Position numbers and translations under genes: made by a program. Under the pieces are notes generated by a model. It saw only the letters and a list, made by a program, of their open reading frames with translations. It was not told where the DNA came from and did no database searches. A DNA stretch of 64,000 nt from Bacteroidia bacterium (GTDB lineage Bacteria > Bacteroidota > Bacteroidia > Bacteroidales > GWA2-32-17): assembly GCA_016218155.1 (NCBI GenBank), contig JACREQ010000034.1:80363-144362 (forward strand), in the 5' to 3' direction. Shown here one piece after another: positions 1 to 9,322 of the stretch (the first letter of the stretch is position 1; each line of letters begins with the position of its first letter).

Positions 1-245
1 TTCATAGTTAGTATGGTTGCATAAAGCATATGGAAAATAAATCCTGCTGCAAGTACCCATTGCATTACAAACATTATGGTGTTGGTTCCCATAAAATGAG
101 CAACAGTATTAAATGTACTACCATCTGCATCAACCATAGTAAGCAGGTTTACAAACAGATGCACACATAAAAAAACAACTAAAAACAATCCGGTTAAACT
201 CATTATAACCTTTTTGCCGATTGAAGAAGATAAAAAACCGCTCAT
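1..245 (-). CDS. sdhC: Succinate dehydrogenase cytochrome b subunit, partial (5' end)
   Basis: Translating the minus strand from the ATG at 243-245 gives MSGFLSSSIGKKVIMSLTGL, followed by a membrane segment, a CVHLFVNL stretch and a second hydrophobic segment with an FHMLYA motif. This matches the b558-type membrane cytochrome b of succinate dehydrogenase/fumarate reductase, which holds haem b and quinone in the inner membrane; the two histidines in the helices fit haem ligands. Only about 81 residues are inside the window and the gene continues past the left edge, where sdhA and sdhB would be expected. Family assignment is by recognition of the N-terminus; a related b-type membrane anchor cannot be excluded. 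Confidence 0.8.
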   Translation of the reverse strand, partial: MSGFLSSSIGKKVIMSLTGLFLVVFLCVHLFVNLLTMVDADGSTFNTVAHFMGTNTIMFVMQWVLAAGFIFHMLYATILTM

Positions 246-398
246 ATTAAGAATATTTAGAATAAATTCGTGTTTCGAAATTTTGTTATCTACAAAAAAA
301 TTAAAAAAATATTTTTATGCGAAAGTAGTAAGTTCTTAAATTGATTATTTTCAAAAATTATTATTTTTTGTAATTTATATGTAATCTAAATTAACGAT

Positions 399-1679
399 AT
401 GAATAAATTAACCCCAGAACTTTACAAAAAAAATAGGGCAAAACTTTCTAAACTTCTTAAGCCTAATTCAGTAGCAATAATATGTTCTGCAACACATTCC
501 ATGCGTACCAGAAGTTTGTATAATGAGTTCCGTCAAAGCTCAAATATGATTTATCTGACGGGTGTTATGCAGGAAGAAACTGTTTTGGTTCTTTATCCAA
601 ACCATTCAAAAAAGGAGTTTAGAGAAATATTATTTATTCGATATACTGATAATAAAACATTAATATGGGAAGGGCATAAGCATTCAAAAGAAGATGCTAC
701 GATGATTTCAGGTGTAGGTAATGTCAAGTGGTGTAGCGAATTGCCGATATTTTTGAAAAAGGTAATTGAAAGCGCTTCATACATTTATTTAGAAATGGGT
801 GATGAATGCTCGGTAAATGATGCTCCAATTTCTGCTTCATTCAGATTTGCCGAAGAAATAAAATCAAAATATCCTTCACAACGATTTGAAAAACTTGTTC
901 CACTAATTAACCAGTTAAGGTTAGTAAAAGAAACGACAGAAATCGAAATAATTAAGGAAGCAATAGAGATAACAGGTAAAACTTTTTGTGAAATATTACC
1001 TCTAATAAAGCCCGGATTATATGAGTACGATGTTGAAGCAGAAATTACGATGAGGTTTATAAAATCCGAAAAATGTCCTCATGCCTATTTACCAATTATT
1101 GCAAGTGGAAATAGTTCAACAATTCTTCATTATAATTTTAATAATGCCGAATTAATAAGTGGTGATTTGCTTCTTTTGGATTTTGGTGCAGAAAAATCAG
1201 GGTATGCATCTGATCTTTCAAGAACAATTCCTATTTCAGGTAAGTTTACAAAACGGCAGACTGAAGTTTATAAATCTGTTTTATCAATAATGAAAGAAGC
1301 AAAAAAGCTAATGGTTATTGGAAATACTATAGATAAACTAAATGAATCTGTTGGTTTAATGATGGAGGAAGAACTAATAAAACTAAAGTTGTTAAGAAAA
1401 AGTGATATCTGTAAGCAGAATAAGGAAAATTCTTTGTATAAGAAATATTACATGCATGGAACTTCTCATTTTATTGGATTAGATGTGCATGATTGCGGGA
1501 ACAGAGAGGTCCCGTTTGCAAAGGGCATGGTGCTTAGTTGCGAGCCGGGAATTTATATAAAGGAAGAAGGTTTTGGAATTAGATTAGAAAATGATATTCT
1601 GATCGATAAAACTCCAATTGATTTGATGGAAAAAATTCCAATAGAGTTAGAAGAAATTGAAGAGTTGATGAGAAAATAA
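399..1679 (+). CDS. pepP: Xaa-Pro aminopeptidase (M24B metallopeptidase)
   Basis: A 426-residue cytosolic aminopeptidase P that removes the N-terminal residue from peptides with proline in second position. Residues 1-160 look like the creatinase/aminopeptidase N domain and 175-415 the pita-bread catalytic domain. All five expected metal ligands are visible: D261 and D272 (LLLDFGAEKSGYASDL), H357 (HGTSHFIGLDVHD), E382 (LSCEPGIYI) and E397 (GFGIRLEND). Length is normal for the family. The ATG at 399 is kept because the N-domain motif begins directly after it. The gene stands alone, diverging from sdhC across about 150 bp. It could equally be called a generic M24 peptidase, but the conserved ligand set makes activity likely. 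Confidence 0.92.
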   Translation: MNKLTPELYKKNRAKLSKLLKPNSVAIICSATHSMRTRSLYNEFRQSSNMIYLTGVMQEETVLVLYPNHSKKEFREILFIRYTDNKTLIWEGHKHSKEDATMISGVGNVKWCSELPIFLKKVIESASYIYLEMGDECSVNDAPISASFRFAEEIKSKYPSQRFEKLVPLINQLRLVKETTEIEIIKEAIEITGKTFCEILPLIKPGLYEYDVEAEITMRFIKSEKCPHAYLPIIASGNSSTILHYNFNNAELISGDLLLLDFGAEKSGYASDLSRTIPISGKFTKRQTEVYKSVLSIMKEAKKLMVIGNTIDKLNESVGLMMEEELIKLKLLRKSDICKQNKENSLYKKYYMHGTSHFIGLDVHDCGNREVPFAKGMVLSCEPGIYIKEEGFGIRLENDILIDKTPIDLMEKIPIELEEIEELMRK

Positions 1680-1748
1680 CAATATAAATAATGAATTCCT
1701 TTTTATAGTTGATTATAAAGCTTTATCTTCGCTAATTATTGTTGTATT

Positions 1749-3986
1749 ATGGAGTGGTATTATTTAGTAATACTTTTTATTCTTGGATTATTTGCTGTTG
1801 CAGATTTAATAGTTGGTGTTTCAAACGATGCAGTTAACTTTTTAGGTCCTGCAGTTGGATCACGTGCAGGTTCGTTCAGAGTAATATTGTTTGTTGCGGC
1901 AATCGGAATTATTGTTGGAGCTGTATTTTCAGGTGGTATGATGGAGGTTGCAAGAAAAGGTATTTTTCACCCCGAACAGTTTATGTTTTCCGAAATATTA
2001 TTTATTTTTCTAGCTGTTATGATGGCAGATGTAATTCTGCTGGATTTTTTTAACACATTTGGTTTGCCAACCTCAACAACTGTTTCTCTTGTTTTTGGAT
2101 TATTAGGAAGTTCGGTCGCTATTTCATTAATAAAAATTGTTGATATTGGAGGAAACATAAGTGGAATAGGCAATTATATTAATACCGAGAAAGTACTGGC
2201 TATTATTTCGGGAATATTGATTTCGGTTATTGTGGCATTTGTTGCGGGTATTATTATACAATATATAACTCGTTTAATTTTCTCGTTTGATTTTCATAAA
2301 AAAAGCAATATAACTTCAGGATTATTTGGCGGATTTGCATTAACTGCAATATTATTGTTTATTGTTTTGAAAGGATTTGGTGATACCTCATTTATTACGA
2401 AAGCAGATAAGATATGGGTGTTAAATAATACCTGGCTAATTGCTCTCGCTTCTTTTTTAATCTTATCTGCTATATTACAGATTCTTCATTTATTATTTAA
2501 ATTAAATGTTTTTAAACTTGTAGTATTTGTTGGAACATTTGGTTTGGCTTTAAGTTTTGCAGGTAACGATCTGGTTAACTTTATTGGAGCTCCATTAGCA
2601 GGATTAAAATCATTTGAGCTTTGGCAAGCTTCTGGTTCTGCTGCTAATACATACAATATGGGGGCGCTAAAAGGCGATGTCCCTGTGGATGTATTTTTGT
2701 TGTTAATAGCAGGATTAATAATGGTAGCAACAATTTTTATTTCAAGAAAAACAAGAACTGTTGTTAAAACTACTGTTGAATTAAGTCGTCAGGAGGAGGG
2801 CGATGAACGTTGGGGATCGTCATATTTAGCAAGAACATTGGTGCAAGGATTTTTTACTTTTCAAAATGGGGTAGAAAAAATATTGCCGAAAAAGTTTTTA
2901 AATTTTATTGCATTAAGATTTGAAAACACAAAACAATCAAACGAGGAAAATCCTGCAGTTTCATTCGATTTAATAAGAGCTTCGGTTAATCTGGTTGTTG
3001 CAAGTATACTAATTGCTTTTGCAACTTCATTAAGATTACCTTTGTCAACAACCTATGTAACTTTTATGGTAGCAATGGGTACTTCTTTAGCCGATGGAGC
3101 TTGGGGAAGAGAATCTGCTGTTTATAGGGTGACTGGTGTTATAACTGTTATTAGTGGTTGGTTTTTTACTGCATTTATAGCATTCATTGTTGCCGGAATA
3201 ATTGCAGTTGTAATTTATTTAGGCGGAATGTATGGTGTTGTTTTAATGCTATTACTTATAGGCATATTGTTATATAAATCAAAAATTAAACATAAAGAAC
3301 GTGTAAAACAAAGTGCCGAAATTGCGGAAGCAAAGGAATATACTCCTGAGTCATCAATAGAACTTTCAGAAATTACTAATCAGCAGTCAATGGATGTGAT
3401 TAAGAAAATTTCATTAATTTATTCTGAATCAATAGATGCTCTTGAAGATGAAAACCGGAAATCGCTTAAAATTCTTTCTAAAGATGTTAATTTATTAAAT
3501 AAGCATACAAAAAAGTTAAAGGGACGGTCATTAAACATTTATAAAAACTTAAATAAAGATTTGCAGATTTCAGGTTCTTATATAATTCAAATATATGATT
3601 ACATCCGAGAAATAGAATATTGTCTGAATTATATAACAACTCCGTCGTTTATTCATGTTAACAACATACACAATCCAATTCCTTCACAGCAAATAAAAGA
3701 TCTTAGAAAATTAAAATTACAGGTTAACGAATTGTTTGAATTTGTGATTGAACAACTAACAAAAGAAAATATTTCTTTTAATGAGGTTCAGATAAAAATA
3801 AATAATGTAGTTTTATTTATTGAGAATAATAGAGTTGGTTATCTTAGAGATCAGAAAGAAAGCGATATAAATACAAGATCAACAATGTTATATTTAGGCA
3901 TTATGCATGAAACAAAAAACATGTTAATTCATATAGAAAACTTTTCTAAAGCCTATGAAAACTTTTTGTTGTCATTACCAAAGTAA
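1749..3986 (+). CDS. Pit-family inorganic phosphate transporter with C-terminal PhoU-like domain
   Basis: A 745-residue inner-membrane protein. Residues 1-515 hold about a dozen hydrophobic helices and the duplicated Pit signature: GVSNDAVNFLGPAVGS near residue 23 and AGNDLVNFIGAPLAG near residue 273, plus paired LPTSTTVS / LPLSTTYV re-entrant motifs. This is low-affinity phosphate:cation symport. Residues about 540-745 are soluble and helical (SAEIAEAKEYTPESSIELSE, then alternating charged and hydrophobic heptads) and resemble PhoU or the PitA accessory protein, fused here in one chain. Such fused forms are known in Bacteroidota. No phoB/phoR or pst genes lie nearby. Substrate is inferred from family membership; sulfate permeases of the same fold are a less likely alternative. 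Confidence 0.88.
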   Translation: MEWYYLVILFILGLFAVADLIVGVSNDAVNFLGPAVGSRAGSFRVILFVAAIGIIVGAVFSGGMMEVARKGIFHPEQFMFSEILFIFLAVMMADVILLDFFNTFGLPTSTTVSLVFGLLGSSVAISLIKIVDIGGNISGIGNYINTEKVLAIISGILISVIVAFVAGIIIQYITRLIFSFDFHKKSNITSGLFGGFALTAILLFIVLKGFGDTSFITKADKIWVLNNTWLIALASFLILSAILQILHLLFKLNVFKLVVFVGTFGLALSFAGNDLVNFIGAPLAGLKSFELWQASGSAANTYNMGALKGDVPVDVFLLLIAGLIMVATIFISRKTRTVVKTTVELSRQEEGDERWGSSYLARTLVQGFFTFQNGVEKILPKKFLNFIALRFENTKQSNEENPAVSFDLIRASVNLVVASILIAFATSLRLPLSTTYVTFMVAMGTSLADGAWGRESAVYRVTGVITVISGWFFTAFIAFIVAGIIAVVIYLGGMYGVVLMLLLIGILLYKSKIKHKERVKQSAEIAEAKEYTPESSIELSEITNQQSMDVIKKISLIYSESIDALEDENRKSLKILSKDVNLLNKHTKKLKGRSLNIYKNLNKDLQISGSYIIQIYDYIREIEYCLNYITTPSFIHVNNIHNPIPSQQIKDLRKLKLQVNELFEFVIEQLTKENISFNEVQIKINNVVLFIENNRVGYLRDQKESDINTRSTMLYLGIMHETKNMLIHIENFSKAYENFLLSLPK

Positions 3987-4084
3987 CCTAATTCATTATT
4001 TTTTTTAATTTAACTTTCTCAATTCAAATTTTTTGATTTGGTTTTTGTAATTTCGTGGCTTGTAATTTAGAAATTAAATTTAAA

Positions 4085-5554
4085 ATGAGTCAAAATATAC
4101 ACATTTACAACACAATAAATAGAAAGAAAGAAGAATTTATTGCTCTTAATCCTCCATTTGTGGGTATTTATGTTTGCGGTCCAACAGTATATGGAGACCC
4201 TCATCTTGGTCATGCACGACCTGCAATAACTTTTGATATACTTTTCAGATATCTTGTTTTCCTTGGAAATAAAGTACGTTATGTAAGAAACATTACTGAT
4301 GTTGGACATTTAGAGAATGATGCTGATGAAGGCGATGATAAGATTGCAAAAAAAGCTAGGCTTGAGCAGTTGGAGCCAATGGAAGTTGTACAGTACTATA
4401 CAGACAGGTACCACACTTTTATGGATATGCTTAATGTGAAAAAACCAAGCATAGAACCACGTGCATCCGGTCATATTATAGAGCAGTTGCAGCTAATTGA
4501 TGAAATTGAGAAAAACGGATTCGCTTACGAAAGAGATGGTTCTGTTTATTTTGATGTTGAAGCATATGCAAAAAAATATCATTACGGAAAACTTTCTGGT
4601 CGTGTTTTAGATGATCTATATTCAAATACGCGTGATCTGGATGGACAGGGAGAAAAGAAAAACTCATTTGATTTTGCTCTTTGGAAGAAGGCATTACCCG
4701 AGCATATTATGCGCTGGCCTTCACGTTTTGGTGATGGTTTTCCTGGTTGGCATCTTGAATGTTCTGCTATGAGTACAAAATATCTTGGCGAAGAATTCGA
4801 TATTCACGGTGGCGGGATGGATTTACTTTTTCCGCATCATGAGTGTGAGATTGCACAATCTGTTGCTGCATCTGGAAAAGAAACTGTTCGTTACTGGATG
4901 CATAACAATATGATCACAATTAATGGTCAGAAAATGGGTAAGTCGCTTGGTAATTTTATTACACTTGAGGAATTATTCACAGGAAAACACGCCGTGCTTA
5001 CAAAGGCATATAGTCCAATGACTGTTCGATTTTTTATTTTACAGGCACATTATCGTAGTACTCTTGATTTTTCTAACGAAGCATTGACAGCTGCCGAGAA
5101 AGGATTTGAGCGTATGATGGAGGCCTATAATAATATTGAAAAAATTACTATATCTGAAGCTTCAACGATTAATGTTCAGGAAATTCGTAACAAATGTCAG
5201 GATGCATTAAACGATGATCTTAACACTCCAATTGTTATAGCAAATTTATTTGAATTGGTTAAAGGCATTAACTCAGCTTTGGCAGGTACAGAAAAATTTG
5301 ACAAAGCCAATATTGAAGCAGCTAAAAAACTCTTCGACGAATTTATTTTCGATATTCTTGGTTTGGTTGCAGAGTCTTCTTCGGCGGGTAACGAAATACT
5401 TGGGAACGTTGTTGACTTATTATTGAATGAAAGAATTCAGGCAAAAAAACGTAAAGATTTTGAAGCAAGTGACAGAATAAGAAATGAACTTACAGCATTA
5501 GGCATAGAAATAAAAGACACTAAAGAAGGCTTTGAATGGAAACTAAAAAATTAA
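4085..5554 (+). CDS. cysS: Cysteinyl-tRNA synthetase
   Basis: Class I aminoacyl-tRNA synthetase charging tRNA-Cys, 489 residues from the chosen start. Visible motifs are the zinc-binding C31 in CGPTVYG, the HIGH signature as HLGH (residues 40-43), WHLECSAM and HHECEIAQS (further zinc ligands), and KMGKS at 283-287 in place of KMSKS. An upstream in-frame GTG at 4055 would add ten residues ([10 protein letters not shown]), but the ATG at 4085 fits the usual N-terminus and a TAATTTCG element at 4048-4055, close to the -7 consensus, would put the transcript start downstream of that GTG. The 3' end overlaps the next gene by 19 bases, so the two are probably translationally coupled. Confidence 0.95.
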   Translation: MSQNIHIYNTINRKKEEFIALNPPFVGIYVCGPTVYGDPHLGHARPAITFDILFRYLVFLGNKVRYVRNITDVGHLENDADEGDDKIAKKARLEQLEPMEVVQYYTDRYHTFMDMLNVKKPSIEPRASGHIIEQLQLIDEIEKNGFAYERDGSVYFDVEAYAKKYHYGKLSGRVLDDLYSNTRDLDGQGEKKNSFDFALWKKALPEHIMRWPSRFGDGFPGWHLECSAMSTKYLGEEFDIHGGGMDLLFPHHECEIAQSVAASGKETVRYWMHNNMITINGQKMGKSLGNFITLEELFTGKHAVLTKAYSPMTVRFFILQAHYRSTLDFSNEALTAAEKGFERMMEAYNNIEKITISEASTINVQEIRNKCQDALNDDLNTPIVIANLFELVKGINSALAGTEKFDKANIEAAKKLFDEFIFDILGLVAESSSAGNEILGNVVDLLLNERIQAKKRKDFEASDRIRNELTALGIEIKDTKEGFEWKLKN

Positions 5555-6624
5555 ATTATTTAATAATTATTGGTGTTATTTGTTTTGCTTTATTTCAATG
5601 GTCTTGTAATGGAGATAATACAGATTTAACAAATAATAATGATACTTCTGTAGTTTCTAATAATAAAACAGAATTGATTATTAGCAGTCCAAAAAATCTT
5701 GCAGTGTTTACAATTGGTGAGAAAATTTCTACAGCTTTCGAAATTCCCGGTGGGTTAAAACCTGATTCTGTTTCTGTTTATTTGAATGGGAAAAAACAAA
5801 ACGATCCGGTTTCATTAGTAACAGATTCGGCAAAAGCAGGAAATAACAGAGTAATTATTAATGCTTGGGTTAAAGGGGTGGAGTACACAAATGGTGTTTC
5901 GGTAATTTTAAGATCAAACATTGTTCCGCAACAATATACCTATAAAATTTTAAAACGTTATCCTCACGATCAGAAATACTATACTCAAGGGTTAATATTT
6001 GAAGATGGATTTATGTATGAAGGTACCGGACAGTATGGTGAATCAATGCTTTTAAAGTATAAATTGGCAAATAATGAACTTATTCAGAGCTATAATCTTC
6101 CGCAGGATGTTTTTGGAGAAGGTATTGTAATTTTTAAAAATCATATTTATCAGTTAACATGGCAATCTCATGTTGCTTATGAGTACGAAAAAGAAACATT
6201 TAAACTTATTAATAAATTTGATTTTGGTACTGAAGGCTGGGGAATAACAAATTTCAATGAGAATTTAATTATGAGTGACGGGTCATATAATTTATATGTT
6301 TTATCGCCCGAATCTTTTAGCGAAATTAAACGAATAGAAGTCTACGATAATATAGGTCCTGTGAGTATGTTAAACGAACTTGAATTGATTAATGGCGAGA
6401 TTTATGCAAATGTATATCAAACCGATAATATTGTAATTGTTAATCCAAATACAGGTTGTGTTACCGGAAAAATAGATTTGTCGGGATTGTTAGATAAAAC
6501 AAAAATTAAAGATCGTGATGTTGATGTACTTAATGGCATTGCTTGGGATGTGAAGGGAAAACGATTATTCCTTACAGGAAAATACTGGCCTGAGATGTAT
6601 GAAGTGCAAATTGTTAAAAAATAG
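5536..6624 (+). CDS. Glutaminyl-peptide cyclotransferase, lipoprotein
   Basis: A 362-residue protein with a lipoprotein-type signal (hydrophobic stretch 8-22, then QWSCNGDN with the lipobox cysteine at 24). Residues 30-125 look like a beta-sandwich domain and 135-360 are the glutamine cyclotransferase propeller, with the typical [17 protein letters not shown] opening and repeated FGEGI / EGWGIT / LNELE / NGIAWD blade motifs. The enzyme converts N-terminal glutamine of peptides to pyroglutamate; in Bacteroidota pyroglutamate is common at mature ends of exported proteins, so a periplasmic protein-maturation role is plausible. It starts inside the 3' end of cysS, implying co-transcription. Family assignment is firm; the client proteins are inference. 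Confidence 0.88.
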   Translation: METKKLNYLIIIGVICFALFQWSCNGDNTDLTNNNDTSVVSNNKTELIISSPKNLAVFTIGEKISTAFEIPGGLKPDSVSVYLNGKKQNDPVSLVTDSAKAGNNRVIINAWVKGVEYTNGVSVILRSNIVPQQYTYKILKRYPHDQKYYTQGLIFEDGFMYEGTGQYGESMLLKYKLANNELIQSYNLPQDVFGEGIVIFKNHIYQLTWQSHVAYEYEKETFKLINKFDFGTEGWGITNFNENLIMSDGSYNLYVLSPESFSEIKRIEVYDNIGPVSMLNELELINGEIYANVYQTDNIVIVNPNTGCVTGKIDLSGLLDKTKIKDRDVDVLNGIAWDVKGKRLFLTGKYWPEMYEVQIVKK

Positions 6625-6710
6625 TTTGTTATTTTCATTGGAATTACAACACTTTCACGACCACAGTGAGTAAACCCCGATGAGCTAAATTGAGCTAAAG
6701 GTTAAAAGAA

Positions 6711-7316
6711 CTACCACAATGAAAAATTAACTCCAAGTTGAGCTGTATATCCTCTTAATTCTTCAAGATGTTTTGAAGGATAAACGTAACCACCGGTTAA
6801 ATTTACAAATAAATTCTGTGATGTATAAAGGTGAATTCCAAGTGTTGGTGTAATTGTAACAATATTCCCTAATTGACTCTGGTACATATCTCCAAACTCT
6901 AAACCAAAATATGGTATAAGATAATTTCTGGTTGGGTTACGTTCAAGCGATAAGTCAAGACCAATTGCCCAATAAAAGATATCTTTAATGTCCTTTTTAG
7001 AACTTTTCATAAAATTTACTTTTGTATATATTCTTCCATGGCTCGGTCCTCTGTTTTCGTTTTTATGTATCCATGCTGCAATTAAATATTCAACCGACAT
7101 TCCTGTAAAATACCCTAAACTATCCTGCATTTCAGGAACATAAACATGAAAAACAGCTCCCGGCATAAAATATGTTTCCCATTCGTCCTTGTTAATTTTT
7201 ACTTCAGGAACTTTGTGTACCTGTGTTTCGGTTGAATTATCGTTATTAGTTACCTGTGCATTACCAACACTAATTAATGTTAGTAACAATATTCCAATAT
7301 AAAATAATTTTTTCAT
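6711..7316 (-). CDS. Secreted or outer-membrane beta-barrel-like protein, unknown function
   Basis: 201 residues with a clear signal peptide (MKKLFYIGILLLTLISVGNA, then QVTN). The mature part is rich in alternating aromatic strands (IYTKVNFMKSS, FYWAIGLDLSLERNP, YLIPYFGLEFGDMY, LGIHLYTSQNLFVNLTGGYVYP) and ends TAQLGVNFSLW, a C-terminal aromatic typical of outer-membrane barrels. I do not recognise a specific family. It follows the gene at 7350-7742 by 33 bp on the same strand, so both are probably one transcript. It could be a small 8-strand barrel; no enzyme motif is seen. Confidence 0.6.
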   Translation of the reverse strand: MKKLFYIGILLLTLISVGNAQVTNNDNSTETQVHKVPEVKINKDEWETYFMPGAVFHVYVPEMQDSLGYFTGMSVEYLIAAWIHKNENRGPSHGRIYTKVNFMKSSKKDIKDIFYWAIGLDLSLERNPTRNYLIPYFGLEFGDMYQSQLGNIVTITPTLGIHLYTSQNLFVNLTGGYVYPSKHLEELRGYTAQLGVNFSLW

Positions 7317-7349
7317 TTTAGATTTATTTTAAAGTAATTTATTTAATTT

Positions 7350-7742
7350 TTATATTGCAACTTTAGCTGCTTTTTTCTTAACTGTGTTACTAATAATAAA
7401 TAATCCTCCTGTTACTATAAATGGAAGATTAAGCAAAAGTATAACAGAAAGACTAATCCAAACTGAATGATTCATTGCATAGTTATTTGAGTATATAAAT
7501 GGAGAAAATCCTGCACCTATTAAAATAAAAATTATTCCACCAATAAATTCTTTTTTCCATGCAAGGAATAATATTCCAGTTAACACTAATGCCGGAATAG
7601 AGTGCATTATAAAACCCAATAGCTGTTGACCCAAAGTGAGCCTGTTGTCGAATGAATCAAGAGCAAACAATTCAAGAAAAAGTATCGCCAGAATGCATAA
7701 TATTCTAGGTAACCAATGTATGATTTTAATTTTTGTTGTCAT
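7350..7742 (-). CDS. Small integral membrane protein (four predicted helices), unknown function
   Basis: 130 residues, mostly hydrophobic, with four likely membrane segments at roughly 10-28, 42-62, 66-84 and 92-120, and a basic tail (NTVKKKAAKVAI). The N-terminal RILCILAILFLELFALDSFD and the central EFIGGIIFILIGAG resemble a widespread small membrane-protein family of Bacteroidota without assigned function. A good -7 element (CAAAGGTA read on the plus strand, 7766-7773) lies just upstream, giving a leader of about 15 nt. It probably forms an operon with the secreted protein at 6711-7316. Confidence 0.6.
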   Translation of the reverse strand: MTTKIKIIHWLPRILCILAILFLELFALDSFDNRLTLGQQLLGFIMHSIPALVLTGILFLAWKKEFIGGIIFILIGAGFSPFIYSNNYAMNHSVWISLSVILLLNLPFIVTGGLFIISNTVKKKAAKVAI

Positions 7743-7765
7743 TTTTTTAACTTTTTATTATGAAG

Positions 7766-7773
7766 CAAAGGTA
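7766..7773 (-). promoter_or_regulatory. Candidate -7 element for the 7742 gene
   Basis: The minus strand reads TACCTTTG, a full match to the Bacteroidota TAnnTTTG -7 box. It would start transcription near 7758, about 15 nt before the ATG. The -33 box is weak (TTTT at about 20 bp), so this is a partial promoter call. Confidence 0.45.
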
Positions 7774-7822
7774 AACTAGCAATAGGTTGAGTAAAAATTG
7801 AAAATCAATACCTCTTTGTAGA

Positions 7823-7924
7823 AATTTGCAAGAAGTATGGTAATAAATATAATTATGTTGCATTAATAAGATACATTTGCATAATTTGCAAATAAAACCG
7901 AAAAAGTTGTATTTATTGCAAATA
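7823..7924 (+). promoter_or_regulatory. Repeated TTGCAA sites and -7 box upstream of the 7959 regulator gene
   Basis: Three TTGCAA cores occur here: AATTTGCAA at 7823-7831, the palindrome ATTTGCAAAT at 7884-7893, and TATTGCAAATA at 7914-7924. A half-like ATTTGCAT sits at 7875-7882. A TACATTTG -7 element is at 7872-7879, so the palindrome covers the predicted transcript start. The layout suggests an operator for the helix-turn-helix protein that follows, or for the divergent gene pair. The sites are seen directly; their use as operators is inference. Confidence 0.4.
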
Positions 7925-7958
7925 TTAGTGGGTAGATTTATTTAAAACATAAAAAATA

Positions 7959-8963
7959 ATGCAGAAAACCAATGTCTTGCAAAAGCAATCACAATTTCTG
8001 AGAAAGGTTGAAGATCTTATTCCAGCATCAAGTTCGCTTGTTAATGAATTATCTGATATACTCGAAACAAGCACAGATAGTGCTTATCGCAGAATAAGGT
8101 GTGAAACTTTATTAAGTATTGATGAAATAATAAAATTATGCGATCATTTTAATATAACATTTGATACTTTTAGCAAAACCGAGAATACATCAGTCACTTT
8201 TACTTATTCTAAGTTAGAACCAAGGGTTTCATGTTTTAAAGAATATCTCGAAAAGCTTTTACAGGACATGAAAACAATTGAAAATTCAAGCCAGAAACAA
8301 ATAATTTATGCTTGTGAGGATATTCCGGTTTTTCATCATTATAACCATCCTATACTTGCATCATTTAAAATGTTTTATTGGATGTTAACTATACTGAATG
8401 TTCCTGAGCTAGAATTTGAGAAATTTGATACAGAAAATATTAATAATGAGTTAGCTGAATTTAGCAAGAAAATAGCTACAGCATATTTTAAAATTCCCTC
8501 CATTGAAATATGGACAGAAACTACAATTCACAGTACAATTAAACAAATCGAGTATTTTTGGGAAGCAGGAAAATTTAAACATAAGAATGATGCATTACAG
8601 ATATGTGAAGAATTAAGAAATGAAATTACCATTATTCAGAGGCAAGCCGAAAAGGGGACAAAATTAGACACTACAGAAAATAAGGAACAAAATTTTCAGC
8701 TCTACTTTAGCGACATGGAAATTACTAACAATTGTGTTTACGTTAATATTGGTAGTTTAAAAAGTGTTTACCTTGGACATTTTACATTTAGTACAATGTC
8801 AACTTTTAATGATTCGTATTGCGAAGAAACATTGCAATGGATGAATGCAATAATAAAAAAGTCTGTTTTAATTAGTGGTATATCAGAAAAGCAGAGGTAT
8901 CAGGTTTTTAAAAAATATTTTAAATATATAGATGAGCTTGAGTTTAAAATAAAAAATTCATAA
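7959..8963 (+). CDS. Helix-turn-helix protein, probable transcriptional regulator
   Basis: 334 residues, no signal peptide. Residues about 20-65 (ELSDILETSTDSAYRRIRCE, then LLSIDEIIKLCDHFNITFDT) look like an XRE/BetR-type helix-turn-helix: a short helix, a recognition helix containing the YRRIR stretch and a third helix. Residues 75-334 are helical with no recognised motif and may sense a ligand or dimerise. Similar proteins, each with an N-terminal HTH and a long unassigned C-terminus, are common in Bacteroidota. The gene diverges from the 7350-7742/6711-7316 pair, which are its most likely nearby targets, and repeated TTGCAA sites sit between them. Function beyond DNA binding is not known. 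Confidence 0.6.
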   Translation: MQKTNVLQKQSQFLRKVEDLIPASSSLVNELSDILETSTDSAYRRIRCETLLSIDEIIKLCDHFNITFDTFSKTENTSVTFTYSKLEPRVSCFKEYLEKLLQDMKTIENSSQKQIIYACEDIPVFHHYNHPILASFKMFYWMLTILNVPELEFEKFDTENINNELAEFSKKIATAYFKIPSIEIWTETTIHSTIKQIEYFWEAGKFKHKNDALQICEELRNEITIIQRQAEKGTKLDTTENKEQNFQLYFSDMEITNNCVYVNIGSLKSVYLGHFTFSTMSTFNDSYCEETLQWMNAIIKKSVLISGISEKQRYQVFKKYFKYIDELEFKIKNS

Positions 8964-9163
8964 AATCCTTCAATAATTATTTTAGTATTTTAAAATTGCA
9001 ATGAATTGGCTAAGCAACCTAAGATCTGCTTTATAACTGTGATTAATTAAAGTTGAATAATTTTCTGAATTTTTTCAGGGGTTTATTTAGTTTAATAGAA
9101 AGTGTGCTTTAGACATTTAATTTAATCCGTTAGTCAAATTAATTTAAAGTTTAATCCCCAAAG

Positions 9164-9195
9164 TTTGACTTTAGCTCTTTCTTATATTAAATTTG
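9164..9195 (+). promoter_or_regulatory. Consensus Bacteroidota promoter for the adhesin operon
   Basis: TTTG at 9164-9167, exactly 20 bp spacer, then TAAATTTG at 9188-9195: a full match to the Bacteroidota -33/-7 consensus. Transcription would begin near 9203, leaving a 5' leader of about 120 nt. An inverted repeat AGTCAAA (9132-9138) / TTTGACT (9164-9170) overlaps the -33 box, so a repressor or activator could act here. Confidence 0.65.
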
Positions 9196-9284
9196 TCTAA
9201 ATAAGAATAAGGAAAATATTTAATAAAAAAGTAAACACAAAAACCTTATTTTCAGAACACTATATTTTTTTGTCGAATCAAATC

Positions 9285-9303
9285 ATTTAGAATCATTCTA
9301 AAT
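9285..9303. promoter_or_regulatory. Perfect 9+1+9 palindrome in the adhesin leader
   Basis: ATTTAGAATCATTCTAAAT is a perfect inverted repeat around a central C, ending 19 bases before the ATG at 9323. It lies downstream of the predicted transcript start, so it may be an operator or a small hairpin affecting translation. With a loop of one base, a DNA-binding site is more likely than an RNA stem. Confidence 0.4.
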
Positions 9304-9322
9304 AAAGTAAAAAAAATACACT

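Larger units (their letters stand above)
8964..9322. other. Intergenic region upstream of the adhesin operon
   Basis: About 360 bases with no credible gene. It holds a consensus promoter (9164-9195) and a perfect palindrome just before the adhesin start (9285-9303), both described separately. No strong terminator is visible after the regulator gene. Confidence 0.7.

Noticed and set aside
4055..4084. GTG-initiated extension of cysS
   Set aside because: The ten added residues have no counterpart in the family and the GTG is probably upstream of the transcript start; the ATG at 4085 fits better.
6625..6710. Direct repeat TGAGCTAAAT/TGAGCTAAAG between convergent genes
   Set aside because: Only two copies of about nine bases with no stem or T tract; not enough to call a terminator or element.
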